DNA of 64,000 bases, taken from Branchiostoma floridae. Taxonomy: Eukaryota > Chordata > Leptocardii > Amphioxiformes > Branchiostomatidae. The stretch covers positions 7,852,012-7,916,011 of the forward strand of contig NC_049996.1 of assembly GCF_000003815.2 (NCBI RefSeq), in the 5' to 3' direction. This document shows, one piece after another, positions 42,397 through 57,300 of the stretch. The notes beneath the pieces were generated by a model, which was given only the letters and a program-made list of their open reading frames with translations, did no database searches and was not told the origin of the DNA. Position 1 is the first letter of the stretch. The number at the start of each line of letters is the position of its first letter. A program made the position numbers and the translations under genes.

Positions 42397-45300
42397 CTTT
42401 GGTTAAAAAAAAAAGACGCCAATCATTTAGGTGTAGATAGGAAAATATTTGGCAATAATCGTGTAAGTCTCAACAAAATTAATGAACGATTGCTTCATTC
42501 TATTGGGACATTAGATCCTATTAGCAAGCAAAATTCCAGTAAAGCTAAGGTGGCAACAATGTCCACTGTATTCGGTTTACCTTGATAATTCTTTGTAGTG
42601 GCGTCGATTTATCAATCACGTTTTGAATGACCTCATGTGGCGTTAAAGTCATTAAGCAGTGTTTTGACATTTAAGCTTAATTGTCTAAATATCCAATGTT
42701 TCGGCTTTATCTTATATCATTGCATATAAACCAGAAAATACAACGTTTTTCAGCAACAAAAACAGATATTATTTAACAACACTTTGCTTGGTCATTTGAA
42801 GATTTAGAACACTAAAGGAAAAGTTAATTGATATGATAATTTTGTAGCAATAATATTCTGATATACATTGTTCCATTGTTTATCCCTTTTCGAATCAAAT
42901 GTAAAACAGGACATCGAGTTTTCCAAAAAAATGTGCACTTAGTATATATTAATGTTATGCCCCCATGGTAGAATAAAGCCTAACTTAGCTAAAAATAACA
43001 CTTAGTAGAGATACGATACAAACTGGGTTCACCTACAAATTAAACGAATTGTAGCTTACGACAGGCTGATACGGTGCAATATTCCAATCTCTTTACCATC
43101 ATCAACAACGTGGGAGTGTTACGGAGTTACAGTGCCATAAATGATTATTTCTTGTTTTGCTTACCCCATTGACAATTCATTTGTAAAGAAAAAAATTCTT
43201 GCAGCAAGAAAATGTAAAATAGAATTCAAGCAAATCAAGAAACTACAAAAATGTTCCGGAGAGTAGGCAAAATCGTTCCCTTTTTTCTTATAATGTCACA
43301 AAAAAATAATTCTAGAAATTCTTGCTTTCTTTATAACCAGATTCAACTCTTAGGAAATACAAGAATTTCCTTCTTTCCTTACTCGGAATATGACAGGATT
43401 TACATTTCAAATCAAACTTTTTTTCCTGGAAGGTAAAATTTCAGTGAGGAAGCAAATCAAGATTGACAAGAAAAATCATTTTTGTATGACATTTTAGATC
43501 ATTGATGTTGTCTTTATCACCATTGAATGACTGAATGGTGAGAAATATTTAAAGCATGTATAAATATAAAACATACCGATACATTTGCCGTACTTAGGCA
43601 TGTTAGCGGATGGGCACTTTGCAACACACACGCCGTTGTGGGAGATTTTGCACACACATCTTGGTGATGGCCTGGCGCCATTTGGTTTTCTTGTGTCACA
43701 ATGGGAGATGGATATAAAACGTTAGTCTGTGTCTTGAAGACTTTAAATATAATTCATTAATCATCATCATTAATGATCCTTTATTGATTTCAACAAAGCA
43801 GACACAGTAGCAGCCTGAATAGCGTTGAAAATTACAACATAAAACCATATATATAATAAGAAACAGTATATTAAAAATAGTGAACAACATCTTTGACATC
43901 GAGTAGCCATCGTTACTAACTACTTGTCTACAGTCTTTTTGAACAGCTTGATGGCTGTGTGCAAGAAAGAGTTCTGAAGTCTTTTAGTTCTAGCTGGGGG
44001 GATAGAGAAAATGTTTTTGATTCTTAGTGAGCGTCCCGTGGCAGTTGATCTGGAGGGTGGGACCGGGTCATGTAGGGGAAAAATGTACGGGTAAAATGAT
44101 CCCAACGAAAGATAGAGGTTCTTGAATAAGTGGCGTTGTTTTACCCTGGGCAGACAAACTGATATACTGAAGATGGTTAAAAAAGCTTTAGATCGCGAAA
44201 ATAACGACACCAAAACATAATTTTTTATTTGTTGGAATCCTTGTGCGAAGGATCAAATTACAAAAAAAGGCTGACAACAGAGTTACACCAATAATCACTA
44301 ATGTAACTTACTTAAGGTCAGGACAATTTGAGACACAGATGTCTTTGCCACCGGAGTCTTTGCCGTCAATCAGGATGCCTGGAAAAGACGCAAATAGGTA
44401 CAAGTCATCAGCATGAAATGCTATACTAGTATTAAGTTGCAAAATGGGTCCAAGGTTTGAAGTAGGGAAACTGTATAGGAAAGGTTCACCAAATTTTGAT
44501 TTATATGAGGGGATGAACAGGGCGATAGTCCAACTATTGAATAATGTACTAAAGTGCTAGATATAAGAAATAACCCCATAGTTCCCTGGCTTATTCCATA
44601 CGTTAATAGAGTTCCAACTGCGGTCTTATTATTGATCAAAGGTTAGTGTCTTTGGTTTTCTTTAATTGTTATTGCAAATATATGCATACAATATATTACA
44701 TTCTTCACGACACCGTACCATGCACCTTTAAGACAACACAATACAATGCAATATATTTCAAGACTAGGTACAATAAAATATAATCAAAATCAATAGATGT
44801 CATGAAAGAATGCAAATGGTTCATAGCATTAGCTTTTATCAGAACATTAAAAAGATCCAATTTACCTTGTAAAAGCATCTTGAGATTTTCCAAAACATAT
44901 TTAAGCAATCTTTAATACTGTAAATGCAGAAATGTTCGCGGTGGATTAATTTTAGTGGTTTTTGCGGCGACCACTTCACCGCGAACTTAAAACCACCGCG
45001 AACACTTTTTCTATTATGGTATCAGACTTCAGTCGATGGTGTTACCACGAAATGAAAACCACCACGAAAAGTCATTTTTCACGCTACCGCGAAATTAAAT
45101 CCCCGCGAACTTAAAATGCGTTAACAGTGATTGTTTTTTTTGTTTTTTAGCTTTTTTTCAATACCAAGCAAAGACATAAATGCAGGTAAAATATGTACAT
45201 ACAATTGTACTGGTAATAATTATGTCACAAACATTCTTGAATTTTAAAAGACAAACTCGTATCATCTACATATTTTTGAATAGAATGGAAGAAGTAAAAG

Positions 45301-48300
45301 ATTGAAGAAGTAGAATATTGAAGAAGTAGACGTAATCATTCCAGTATGAAGTGGATATACAACTTTACGTTTTGAATGTTCATCAGCATTACCACCACTC
45401 ACTAAAATGTACTTAAATCTAAATCCAAAAATCCAAAACCAATCTGAAAATCATTACTCACATACGCAAGTCTTGTCGTCCGGACCAAATTTTTGGTTAG
45501 CCGCACACTTGCATGTCTTGCTTACGGGGTCCACTTTGAGAAATGATGGACATTCACCCTCCGGAACACATTTGGTTCTTCCATCCCCGAATAGGATACT
45601 GAAGTGCTTACAACGGCGACACTCTGTATCAAGCTTCGAACCGGGTGTAATTGGAATGCATCCTGCAATCGCAAATAAAAAAAAGAAATTGCGTTTTAGT
45701 GTCAGTTTTGTTGAAGAGATTCACTAGTCACGTATGTACACAGTTAATAGGATTTTCATCAAACAGTGACTACTTTTTAACGATAAACACACCTACCTCT
45801 ATTTTCTTTATGGCTATCAGTCCATCTTGATCACGGAGTGACCCAGTTCTCGCAATATTTTTCTGTGATCAAGATGGAGCGATAGCCATCGAAAATTTCG
45901 AGCTTGGTGTGTTTACCTTAAAAAAATAGTCACTGCGGTATCAGGTCTTTTCGCCCCCTAGATCTTTCGTCCCCTAGTCCTTTCGTCCCCGTTTTGGATG
46001 TTTCGTCCCCGTCACCAGAATGTTTCGTCCCCAACAAATGGATGTTTCGTCCCCGACACATGGATGTTTCGTCCTCGACAAAATGGACGTTTCGTCCCCG
46101 TCACATGGATGTTTCGTCCTTGTCGTGAATGTTTCGTCCTCCACGTCTATGTAACAATATATGTATTAACATAACCAAGTATTATCCGAGTCACTGTTTG
46201 TCATGAAATACTATTAACAGTGACAGTCTTAATTTGCAGCCCTTTGGACAATTCCAAAAAAAATATAAGAAATTCAATGAAACACACACCATCACACTCC
46301 GGGTGGCAATCTTCCACACATTGCCCATTCTTTAGCACGGTTCCTCCTGTACATTCCATGGCTCCTGCGCCACTTCCTTCGATGACTCGCGCGTCCATGA
46401 TCTCTACGTTGGTTTCCCCACTGCCAAACGAGTAGTACCGGATGCCTAATGGTGGGTTGTTGTCACTGTAGACCATGTAGACCATGCCCTTCTCCTGTAG
46501 GCATAAAATGATTTTTGATTGGTTGGTTTATAGATAATTGGTTCATTTTCTAGCACACTTAGAATTGCATCATCTGGGCCTTTGGGCTTACGTTGCAAAT
46601 GTTTGATACATACTCAACCGCCTATGTTTCATTCACTCTTACGTTAAGCTAAATTTTATTTCGTTTTTCACAATTCACAGAAAAGCTCCACACAAGATAG
46701 TAAGATGGTGTCTATAAAATGTGAAATCTGACATCTAGGCTCACTGGGCTTTTAGCTTTCTACCTAACGCCCCTTTGTAGGGAAGGTAAATAAAAGTCTT
46801 AGTGTCAACTATACATTTGGCAAATTTTAGACATTATCTTCTGCCTTAAATCTATGAATTGCGGACGTAATTGTTCCTACTGGAACATGTAGATTGGCTC
46901 TCATGTTTTTTTTATATTATATTTGTTTGGGGACAGGCGGGGACAATATTGCACTGCAGTCAATTTAGTAACTTATTCTAACAGTGTCACAAGTACAAAC
47001 AGGAGGCAGATATAGACTTTAACTCCCCAGCTGAAGTCAGGTTCCCAATTTTACACCGGAGTGGAGTGGAGTGGGGAAAGTCGTGAAAAATTCCTTTCTC
47101 TAAGAGGGAAGATTGAATCTTCGCCAAAATACATTTTTTCCAGAACCATCGTATAGTAGAGTATGTTATAATCACCAAGTACAGTATGGGAATCTCTGGA
47201 TAGTTTTAAACAACGCTTGCAGATAGATGTGCAAAAGGTAGGTGTGGCCGGTCGTTCAGTGTAATATTAACAGCTGCTGCCATTCCGCGTGCCTGCGAAG
47301 CTGGTGTGTTACGCCGAAGGGCGGTTATACCGGCTATTTAGATACAAATATAGAGGCTGGTGTGTTACGCCGAAGGGCGGTTATTTTGTCTATATAGATG
47401 CAGATATAGAATCCGGGACCTCTACGTCTCGATCCCCACAAACTACCATCTCCGCCAGACACGACGCCATTGTCCTTATATTCTGTACTTATATCCAGTG
47501 TGAAAAAAAGTGACTTACGGATGTGTCCGATCCGATTCCATACTTGATGTAGGTTGTGGAGCTTTCCTCATCCAGGCAAATAAAGTATGGTTGGAACAGG
47601 TTGGAGGCACCAAGACACCGAGCTGCCATCGCTCCTTCATATTTTACTAGCTTCATACCCTGTAAATATTTGTTCGTTTAAGTCAAAGTAAAATTCTATC
47701 CTTTCTTACCATATGCAGAATAGTTTCCTCTTCTCGACATATCAAAGACCCTTGGCCGTCACATATACAAATACAACGTTTATCAATATAAATAATGCTG
47801 AACTCCTGGTATCATGCAGACTAGATTTGTTTCAATTCTTCTTCCTCTTAAATGTGAACAGCTGAACACTCAAATATATTACCGATTTTCAATTCAAAAA
47901 GAAAGAACAATAACCTTGTAAAGAGCCACGCCTTGAACACCAATTTGAAGATGGAACCAGGTGGTCTTGTCCCTCGGAATAGCAGAGAACACTACAAAGA
48001 AGTCGCCTGCAGATGCCCCGACAAAGTAGAGACACTGTCCCTCCTTTATTGCCGGATCGATCTGGTAGGAGTTGGACCACTTCACGGTGCAGGGTTCTTG
48101 CAGTATACTCGCCAAAGCGTCACTACAGAGGAACAAAAGCCTCATTTTAGGTAAAATATTTATTTTCAAAAATCGTAAATACTCTTTGAATTCGTCAGCT
48201 GTTATATCTTTCCCTTTTTACTTTTATAAATTAGAACAAAATATAGCAACCAGACGAGGCAAACTGCATAAACTGGCGGGATCGGTGGAGGTGGTGGCGT

Positions 48301-51300
48301 GGCTGGGTAACTTTTTTTCCGTTAGCACCATACTTTCAACATGTATAGTAATATAATTGTTCAATGAATATTTAAAGGAGTTTATGATTAACATTTGTTA
48401 CCGGTTTTTGCTTTGCGTTTATTTGTATATTTGTAAGTGCCATAATTTCTTTTTCTTGTTTGTTTTTGTCTTTGAAAATGAATGAAAAATTGTTGAAAAA
48501 AAGCCAGCAATGTAGGACTAACATCATGCGTCAAAATTACACGCATCAAAACAACTGTCTGCTTACTAACTTTTGACTAATATGAGTAGATTTGAAAAAC
48601 TAAATTAGCATGAATGGCAGCCAAAATAGGCTCAATCCAAAATATCTCGGCCTTTTTATTATGATTCACACGATTATATCTTCATGCAGTCACGCCTGTC
48701 ACTTCCTCACACATTACGTAATCGCTTTGCCAACCCATTTTGGAATTCTAATGATATAAGCTTGTATCATAAATCTTAACTTTTTGTTTCTGTTTTGCAT
48801 ATTCAATTACAATGCATCACCTACATGAGCCAGACAGGCAAAATGATGGCTAAATAGCACAAAAAAGCTGCCCAATGTTTATGTATATGCCAAGCGTTAA
48901 AAAGTTATAGAAATCTTAAATAAAATGAACTAATAGTAAAAGACTATAACTTGATTTTTAATTTTTAGGACTTACATAACATCGCAGCATAACCTTCTAA
49001 AGCGCAACATTGTTTTAGAAAGAAGACTAGATGCTAAAATATATACATTCACAGTATGTAAATGTTATGAGTGACTTCCTATGCAGAGTGCAAAAAACAA
49101 GATGGGTAAATCTTAAAAGTAGTCGCCTTAAATAGTCGTCGAAATAAGATTCGAAGTGAACAAAACGTAGTATTACAACTAACAAAGCATTCATTCCAGT
49201 ATTAGTGAAGTGAACTAGTGTGGTACACTAGTATCACTTGCCAAGCTGGCAACTACAGTCATAGCTTCCATATTGGTGGCACTTTTATGATTATCCAACA
49301 AGTTTTACTTCTGCAACTATAGTCATGGCTACCTCCCTACAAGTGTGACTTTAAAGCTTCACAACAACATGATTGATTATTTGGTCTATTCGACGTTCCC
49401 CGAAGAGGAACAACTATTTTTTTCAAAACCAGGCGAAAATTAATGATCGCGCTGATGTACACATGCACTGGCCTGGAAATGCTTCGCCACAATGACATAA
49501 CATCATAAACTCTATATTATAGACAATCAAAGCTGAGAAATATAAGAAGTATGACAGAATATCAGTCATCCTCTTTACCGGTTTGTTCCTGAGTTCTCTA
49601 AAGGGTTGACATACTCAGCCCGCCCGACGATCGCGTCTGTGTTGATACCAGGCAAAGTCACAAACACCTGAAGAAAAAAGGCGAGAAAAAAGTGTAAAGA
49701 TTCTTCTACCTTATCTATGGTGTACCAAAAGTGCGAAAAGAAATGAAAAGGAGCGAAAAGGAACGAAAGGGAAGGTACAGAAAGTTCCTTTTCGTTCCTT
49801 TTTGCACTTCTGGTACTTTCCTTTTCGTTCGTTTTCCTTTCCGTTCCTTTTCGCACTTTCTGCAGACCCCTTATCTAGCTATCAAATAGAGAAATTAAAA
49901 AAAAAACTAAATTTTTACAATTACTATAATTAGAGCATGCAAATCATCCATGCAGAGTAAAACCTGCTTACGATCAGAAAAATGAAATTGTTAAACTGAC
50001 TAAATCAAGCATTAGAATAATATAGGTCAAGTTGTTGTTAAGGTGGGGTCACACGTTTGAGGCTTAGGTGCGTATGACGCTCTTAGTCCCTACCAGCCTC
50101 CACAGGTCGCAGGAAAAAATAGTACAAATTGGACAAATATAGATATATAACATTCAGGATGAGTTTGCTGACCAAGAAGTATGGTTAGCGACCCAGTTAA
50201 CTCGTCTAACATGTTACCTGTTTAGTTTGTCCAATTTCTATTATTTTTCCAACGACCTGTGGAGCCTGGTAGGGGCAAATACTCCCATGCGCGCCTCAAC
50301 GGGCTTATTAAATGTATACGCAGGTGTGACCCCACCTTAAGTTGCAGTGAAAGGCCTTAGGGGCATCTAGACACCATTGTAGAAAGTAAAAGGAAAATAA
50401 AAGCGTTAGGTGTAGTTTGGGTCAGGTTGATTCGATTCTATTGATGACAACCTCAAGGGTATCATTTTCCATCTGTTTTAATAAAGGATGGCCCGTTAAT
50501 TAAAAAAAAAGCTGTTCCAAATGGAGCAAATGTACATTTAAAAAAAAAAGTAAATCCGAAAACGCATACAAATATTGTGGAATTCCAAGCAAGAGAATGT
50601 GAAAAAAAAAATTGAATAACCAACCGTCCGAAATAGCATACTGTGTGGGTTTTGTCGTTTGTTTGATCTTTCTGCAATAAAGTTTTCTTAATGAAAGAAA
50701 CGATTTCGTCCCAACCTGTTTATTTGCACGGTATTATTTCAGTGAATACCAACCATAGAATCAAATCAAAATGGCCTAAATTGTAAATATTGAATACACG
50801 CAGAGCAATGTGAACACCACATAATCAAAAAGGAGCATAAAAACGGAATGTGGTAGTCATCGGTACCTTTTTGGAGGCTTCTATGTTTCCTTCTGTCACA
50901 GAAAACTGACCGGTGACTTCGTTGTACGTCATCACAAAGCCAAAACAGGAGACCTGTACATTAAAAAGTTAATATGATGGTTTGTTTTAATGATTGACAT
51001 GTTCCCTCAAATCGTTACTTTTAATATTATCATGTCAGCCGCTGCGCAGGTGACTTATTTGCAGACGACTATAAGTGATTTTTAGTCCCTTTTATATTCT
51101 TTGTCCTATCCTGGTAGTAGTTCGCTCCGACGTTTATTTGTACACGAAATACAGCCACTTTTTTTCTATTCCGTCTAAAAACTTCGACATCTCTAACGCC
51201 TGGAAAGGTCGATTATCGTTCAGATTTTAGACGACATAGGTGATTGGTCCCTACCGTCTATAGACACTTAAACCCCATTTCCACTAGGACGGCACTCTCA

Positions 51301-54300
51301 CCACGATGCCTCTGCGACCTCAAATTTGACAGATCGCTCAATGAATTATGTAGAAAAGAAACGAATCTTTTTACACGTTTGTGTTGTGTTGTCTCCTCAG
51401 TCGCACTGTCACGTTTTGTATGATATACTCTGAGTGAAAGCTAAGGATACAGATATCCTGTTTAGGTCAGAGTGAGAGCGTAGAGAGATCGTCGTCTAGT
51501 GGAGAGGGGGGTCTTATGAAGGCTCCCGGCAGTCACAAAAGAAAAAAAATACCGATCGCTGTCTTGAAACAGGTGTTGGAACGCCTGTTCGAACGATTGC
51601 TCCAGAATTATTCGCTCACGTCAGCAGCCAAACGATTGGAGTGTACAGTTCTGAGACGAACTTCAGATTCGAGCATAAACTTTCGCGGTGGTTTAATGTT
51701 TTTAATATTTTTTTTTTTTTGGTATGTGACTGCAATGCATGTTGCGACCGCGAACTTAAAACCACCTCGAAAAGTCTCTTTTCCTGCTATTGCAAAACTG
51801 AATGCCCGCATTTGTAGTACTACCCGGATGGTACCTAGGCTATGGCAGATCTACGCCGGAATTAACTGGCACCACCGCTGCGGGTTATTTGGTTACGATT
51901 GGCCAATAATAGACATCTTTCCTGTTACGTTACAGCAGCTATGTTGGATTTCCAGGGGCATACTTATGTCTACAATATATGCTGCATAGGAGAATACCCA
52001 ACAGCAGCCTCGTTTTGGTACATGATCCCAGATAACCCCAGGAAATCCAACATGGCCACCTTGACTGGAAATGTGTATTGCCAGTCGCTACAAAACAGCA
52101 GGTTTACCATTTTGTTCCTGGTGTCTCCGCTGCCACCATTTAAGTGACTATTATACGTGTGAACACGGGTTCCCGGCAAGTGACAATTCCATCTGTGAGA
52201 GACAAGCAAAAATATATTCAAAATGAGTCGTACCAGTGAATAGTATGATCAAAGATCAACTCATAAGTCTCTTAACATACTTATGAACCTCAGACAAGAT
52301 AGCTGATAAGCAGCTGGGTTCATGATTGGTTGAAATGTAGTCATTTGTTGTGCTGTTTGTTCCTAAAATAACATCTACTTTTAAAATTTGCCAAACTATC
52401 AGAAACACATACAACATAATATCATGTTACCTTTTGTTTCCAAAAATTATCAAGACCGCAGCGTCCTTCTTGATGTTTTCGTTAATGTCTTGGGGTAGAT
52501 CGAAGATGATCTGTGGGGAAGACGGAGTATTAACTACTTGAAGTAGGTTAACATCTTAAGGTAGTATTGGAGCCTTTCTTTAAGCTTAGTACAAACTGTA
52601 AACGCATTTTTGACTGTCTACTAGTAACTACAGTCACTATTAATACATGCTAGAAACTGAACAAGAGTATCAATTGGCTTAAGTCCCTATTGAATCACTA
52701 GTGTTCGAATCCATAAAATTCGTGTTTACCCCCTCCAATTATGCCAAAAAGTAGTTACTCGAGCAACTGTATATGGTTTTGGAAACGGTCGGACAATTCA
52801 ACTACGACTAATTAGTTTTCGTCAGTGACATTGAAGAGATCGTGTTGGAAAGAGTTTATCCTATTTATGAATCAATGTGCAAAAATGTGTGGAAGACAAT
52901 TTTTATAGGTCCAAAAGCTACAAAGGTAAGACAAGCAAAGACTATGTTGATGGCCAACTATACTTGATTAATGAAGTCATAAAACCTTGTATTTGCTTCC
53001 ATTGATCAGCTCTCGCCATGTGGGGTGAGTTGCTCCAGTTTTGCCACCCTTTATAACCAAGGAATCAGACTGGCATCCGGCTGGTCCGCCCTCCAGATGG
53101 AAGTCATTCGCAGGTACCGGCCCCTGTGGTAGATAAACGAGTAACCTTGATTAAATCATCATAAGTACATGTCATTAACTATTTTAACGAAGCTACTAAA
53201 GTCCCTTTCCAACTAGACGGCGATCGCGCTGCGCTCTCACTTCGACCTACATAGGATATGAGTAACCTTCTTTTTCACATTGGGTATATCAGACAAAACG
53301 TAAACGTGTAACTGAGAAGACAACAAAACGCGCAAAGTGTAAAATGATCCGTTTCTTTTGTATGGAATTCGTTCAGCTATATTTGAGATCGTAGAGAGAG
53401 AGCGAATTTCGAAAGAGCGCCGTCCTAGTGGAAAGGGGTATAAGTTTCAAAAATAAATTGACATTTTTTTTACAACGCAAACCACGTTGTAGGTGGAACT
53501 CTCGCCTACAGTTGAATTGGCGATATTTTAATAAAAACCCAAAGACACATTCCTTAACTTAAGGAAGTCTACCAATAGTGGGGATGTAGCGATGATGCCC
53601 GATACAGAATGTTTCACTGGAATTGAAAAAAATGTACTTTTGAGTTTGTCTCGTGACATTCGGATGCTGCATAAGATTGAATCAACATATCTCAAACTTG
53701 AAAGAAGCTTGAACCAGTGAGAGACCAGATGTTATTGAGCACAGACATCCGAGTTCAACAACCTTAGAAGTTCCTCAAGACATACGTGTGGAATCACCTT
53801 GGCATGCGGTCATTTAGGAAGAGGTGAAAATCTTAGACAGAGAGTCTGACTTTCTTGCCATAGAAATTAAAGAAGCCATCTATATCAAAGCCTTAAAACC
53901 CTTATTCAACAGAGACAGTGAGCACCATATACCTCCTGCAACGTGTGAGCCACTGCTCACCGAATCACGTGTGATATTTACATAACGTGGCCTCACAGAA
54001 GCACTGGATTGTACATTCTTTTTATAAAGCTGTTCATTTGAAAATTTGGCTGAGTCAAATTTTCGTGTTCGAAAGTACCTTTCCAGAATGTCTTCTAACA
54101 AGACAGATGAACTTTCAAGTTAAGAAATCCATACCTCTTCCATATAGACAGTTGTTGCCCTTTCTAGTGCAAGGCGCTTCCTGTCCATTGCTTCTTGGAA
54201 TTTCCCAGCGGCCGTGAATTCACAATACCTAAAAATACACATACGTGAAAAAATAAGATGGCATGTAAAGCAACATACATTGTATAGCTTAATTTAAATT

Positions 54301-57300
54301 ATCATAGTGCTAAGTAATCAATTAATGTATTTTGTCAAATTGCTGCCTCGAAACTAAAACATTTCGTATTCGATTTCTGTTTAAATATCTGTTAGTGAGA
54401 AACGAATACATATTTTTCATACTTACTCCTGTAAACTTACTTATCATTTCTTTCAATTTCAAGTCAATTTATCTACATGGTGTTTAGAAATTACCGTTTC
54501 TCCTTTACAGTTTTCAGGACTCCTTTGGTGTCGTTCACAAGCTTGGAAATCTCGTAATACTTCTTCCCAGTACCGTTCTCAGTCTTCAGGCTGTGGAATC
54601 AAATTTGAAAAAAAATTGTAACGAAAAATAGAAAGGCAAAAAAAACAAAAAATTATTTCCTCTAATTATAATCAACAGTAGTTAACAATAGCATGTAGGG
54701 ATTGAACACAGACTCTTTTTGCAAATCCCTTGCTTTGTTTCCATCGAATTTTTCATGACCGTCTGCCACCTTTCTCACGGCAAACCTGACAGGTTCACGT
54801 TGAACTTCATTTTTAAGTGTCGATGCTTTCAGATGCGGTCCCAAATGTAAAAAAATAATTATTCTTTTATATTCACGGTACGGTCACAAAGCTAAAATGG
54901 TGTTAGATATACACAGAAGTTTGCTTTTTTGTTTATTTCGATCTCCATTAGACTTTACAATATACTCGCAAAATCTATTCTTCCAGGAGTCCATTTAAGA
55001 TTACAAAACAGCAGTTGCCAATGGACTGTAATGACAATATAGCACTTTTTAATCTAAAAAGAAAACAAAACTATTCATAGAGTACGTGCAAATAAAATGG
55101 AACTAACTCCTCGCTAAAGCAGCCTTTTGCAACATCCTTGATGTCAAACGGAAACATGAGTTTGAAGTTCAAGTTCAGCAGCTCCGTAATGGTGCCCATG
55201 AACATCTCGACAGGTTTTGGGTATGTAGGGATGGTCTTCAGCCATTGGCTAAAGGTGTCTTTGAAGCCGGTCGTGTAGAAATCCGCTACGACGGCCGCGA
55301 CTTCCTGGTGGCCTCCTTCTGCGGTCACGCGGGTGCTGGACGTCTTGGAAGATTGGCTGTAAAATGATTATTAGGACATGGTTGACCATAGCCTGCTCAC
55401 AAGAGGACATATGAAAACCGATCGTTAAAAAGCAACGCGATGCAAAGCCGCCAGGTGGCCAATAACGTACTGTCCTTTTTACCGACGACTTTCTTCATAC
55501 CAAATAGCCTACGGACCTATCTGGAGCTTTACAGTCTACAGACATGCACCGAACCAACACAAACCACATCGAACACATTGACTTCCAGGGAAAGGTAACT
55601 AAGGAATGTAAAGATACAGCATTTTAGTTGAAAATATTAAGTGAGCATATTTGTTCCTTCTTTGAGCATCAATAAACTAAGCAGAAAGCTGTGTCCCAAA
55701 TTACACCAAACAAGTGACGAAGTGGATTTCTTACGCGCTTTCACTGGATCCCTTCATTCCGAAGGAAGCGCCGGCCGAGAACATCCCACTATAAGAGGCC
55801 TGTGCCTCTACGGAAAACTCCGTGAGACTTTGGGTCTTGGAGGCTTCCTGGGTCTTGAACACCCTGAAGGATCCGCCGAACTTTGCTGACTTGATGTAAT
55901 GTGTTCCATAGCGGATGATGAATTTCTCTGCAGTAAATAAATTTAGTTCAGTTCGGTTCGTACACAGAGTCGCGCCCTGTGTGTGTCTCTCTCTATATAT
56001 ATCGTCATAGTGATTTTAATATATAATTGATAGATAAAATGCAAGTGACAAGAACTTACGCAGTTTTTGTTTTCCTGTTTTAAAAGACTCAGGTAGGTCC
56101 AGAAAGTCTCTCAAGAAATCTAGGCTTAGGGTATCCGGCCGAACATCATCGAGGAAGATTTCATACCTATAAAAAAGGAAAGTATGACATAGTTACAATT
56201 CAGAAATACCAGCTAAAAGCAGCTCAGTAAAGATTAACTGGCGGCTATAACTGAACGTCATAACTCCAGTCCTATATTAGAAATGTCGTTTCTCCTACCT
56301 CAATCGTGGATCCTTTTTCTTTAACAAGTGAATTCTTTGTTTCATCACGCACACACATATATACACTCACACAAATACAAACACAAACACGCACACTTGG
56401 CAAGTAAAAAAAGAGGTGCTCTGGGAGGACCCCAACTTGATAACGTTCAAGAACCCATCACACTTCTACAAACAAGTAAAAGTAATGTGAGTGGATAGAA
56501 CCTTACCGCCCGCTCTTATACAGATCGTTTATTTATATTAACATGGTACTTTATGCTTTGTTACGGGCAATTCACCAATTGTACATAAACAACAAACCTG
56601 ACTACATTACACTCTATAAGGGACATGATCATTTGCCTCTGGGAGGACGACTTCGAACCATATGCTGCATCTATAGCACCCTGCAAAGCCATGGTTACAT
56701 GTTCAAATGCTGAATACAAATAGAATTCAAGGTGAAGCGTACGATTTATATAAGCACAGATACTATAGTAACATTACATCACGTAAAACTGTTACGACGT
56801 CGGTTTGTAAGCTATGTAAGCAATGGTAAATTATTCTATACCTAAAAACATGCAAAACTCAACTACAAGTAAAATAAGTATCAAACGGAACCTGAAATCC
56901 CCATCCAGAGAAAGACATCCCAGCTTTCATCTGAAGGGAGCGACGGTAGGCTGATTTTGACTCGAAGACGAATGAGGAAACTTTCGTGTCGTAGATGCCC
57001 TGAACGTTCATGGTATCTGGAACATCCCCGCCCTGATACCTGTGACGAGGTAAACAGATATCCCTGAAGAACATCCCAACTAAACTCGTATCACTGTGCA
57101 CGTACTGTTCTCGACACCAAATGAATATGTGCTACACCATTTAAGTTCAAACGTTGACTAAACCTGTGTACCAAACTGTGGGACTATGTATAACTACTTA
57201 TGGTTTTAAGTTTGCGGTAGTGCCATGCACTGCAGTCTCTTATTGGCATGGAAAAATGTTCGCGGTTGTTTTATGTTCGCGGTGGCACCATGCACTGTAG

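Noticed and set aside
51516-51989. 157-codon plus-strand frame
   Set aside because: Runs from one foldback MITE end through a TTCGCGG-type repeat fragment; composition is repeat-derived and it lies in a MACPF intron.
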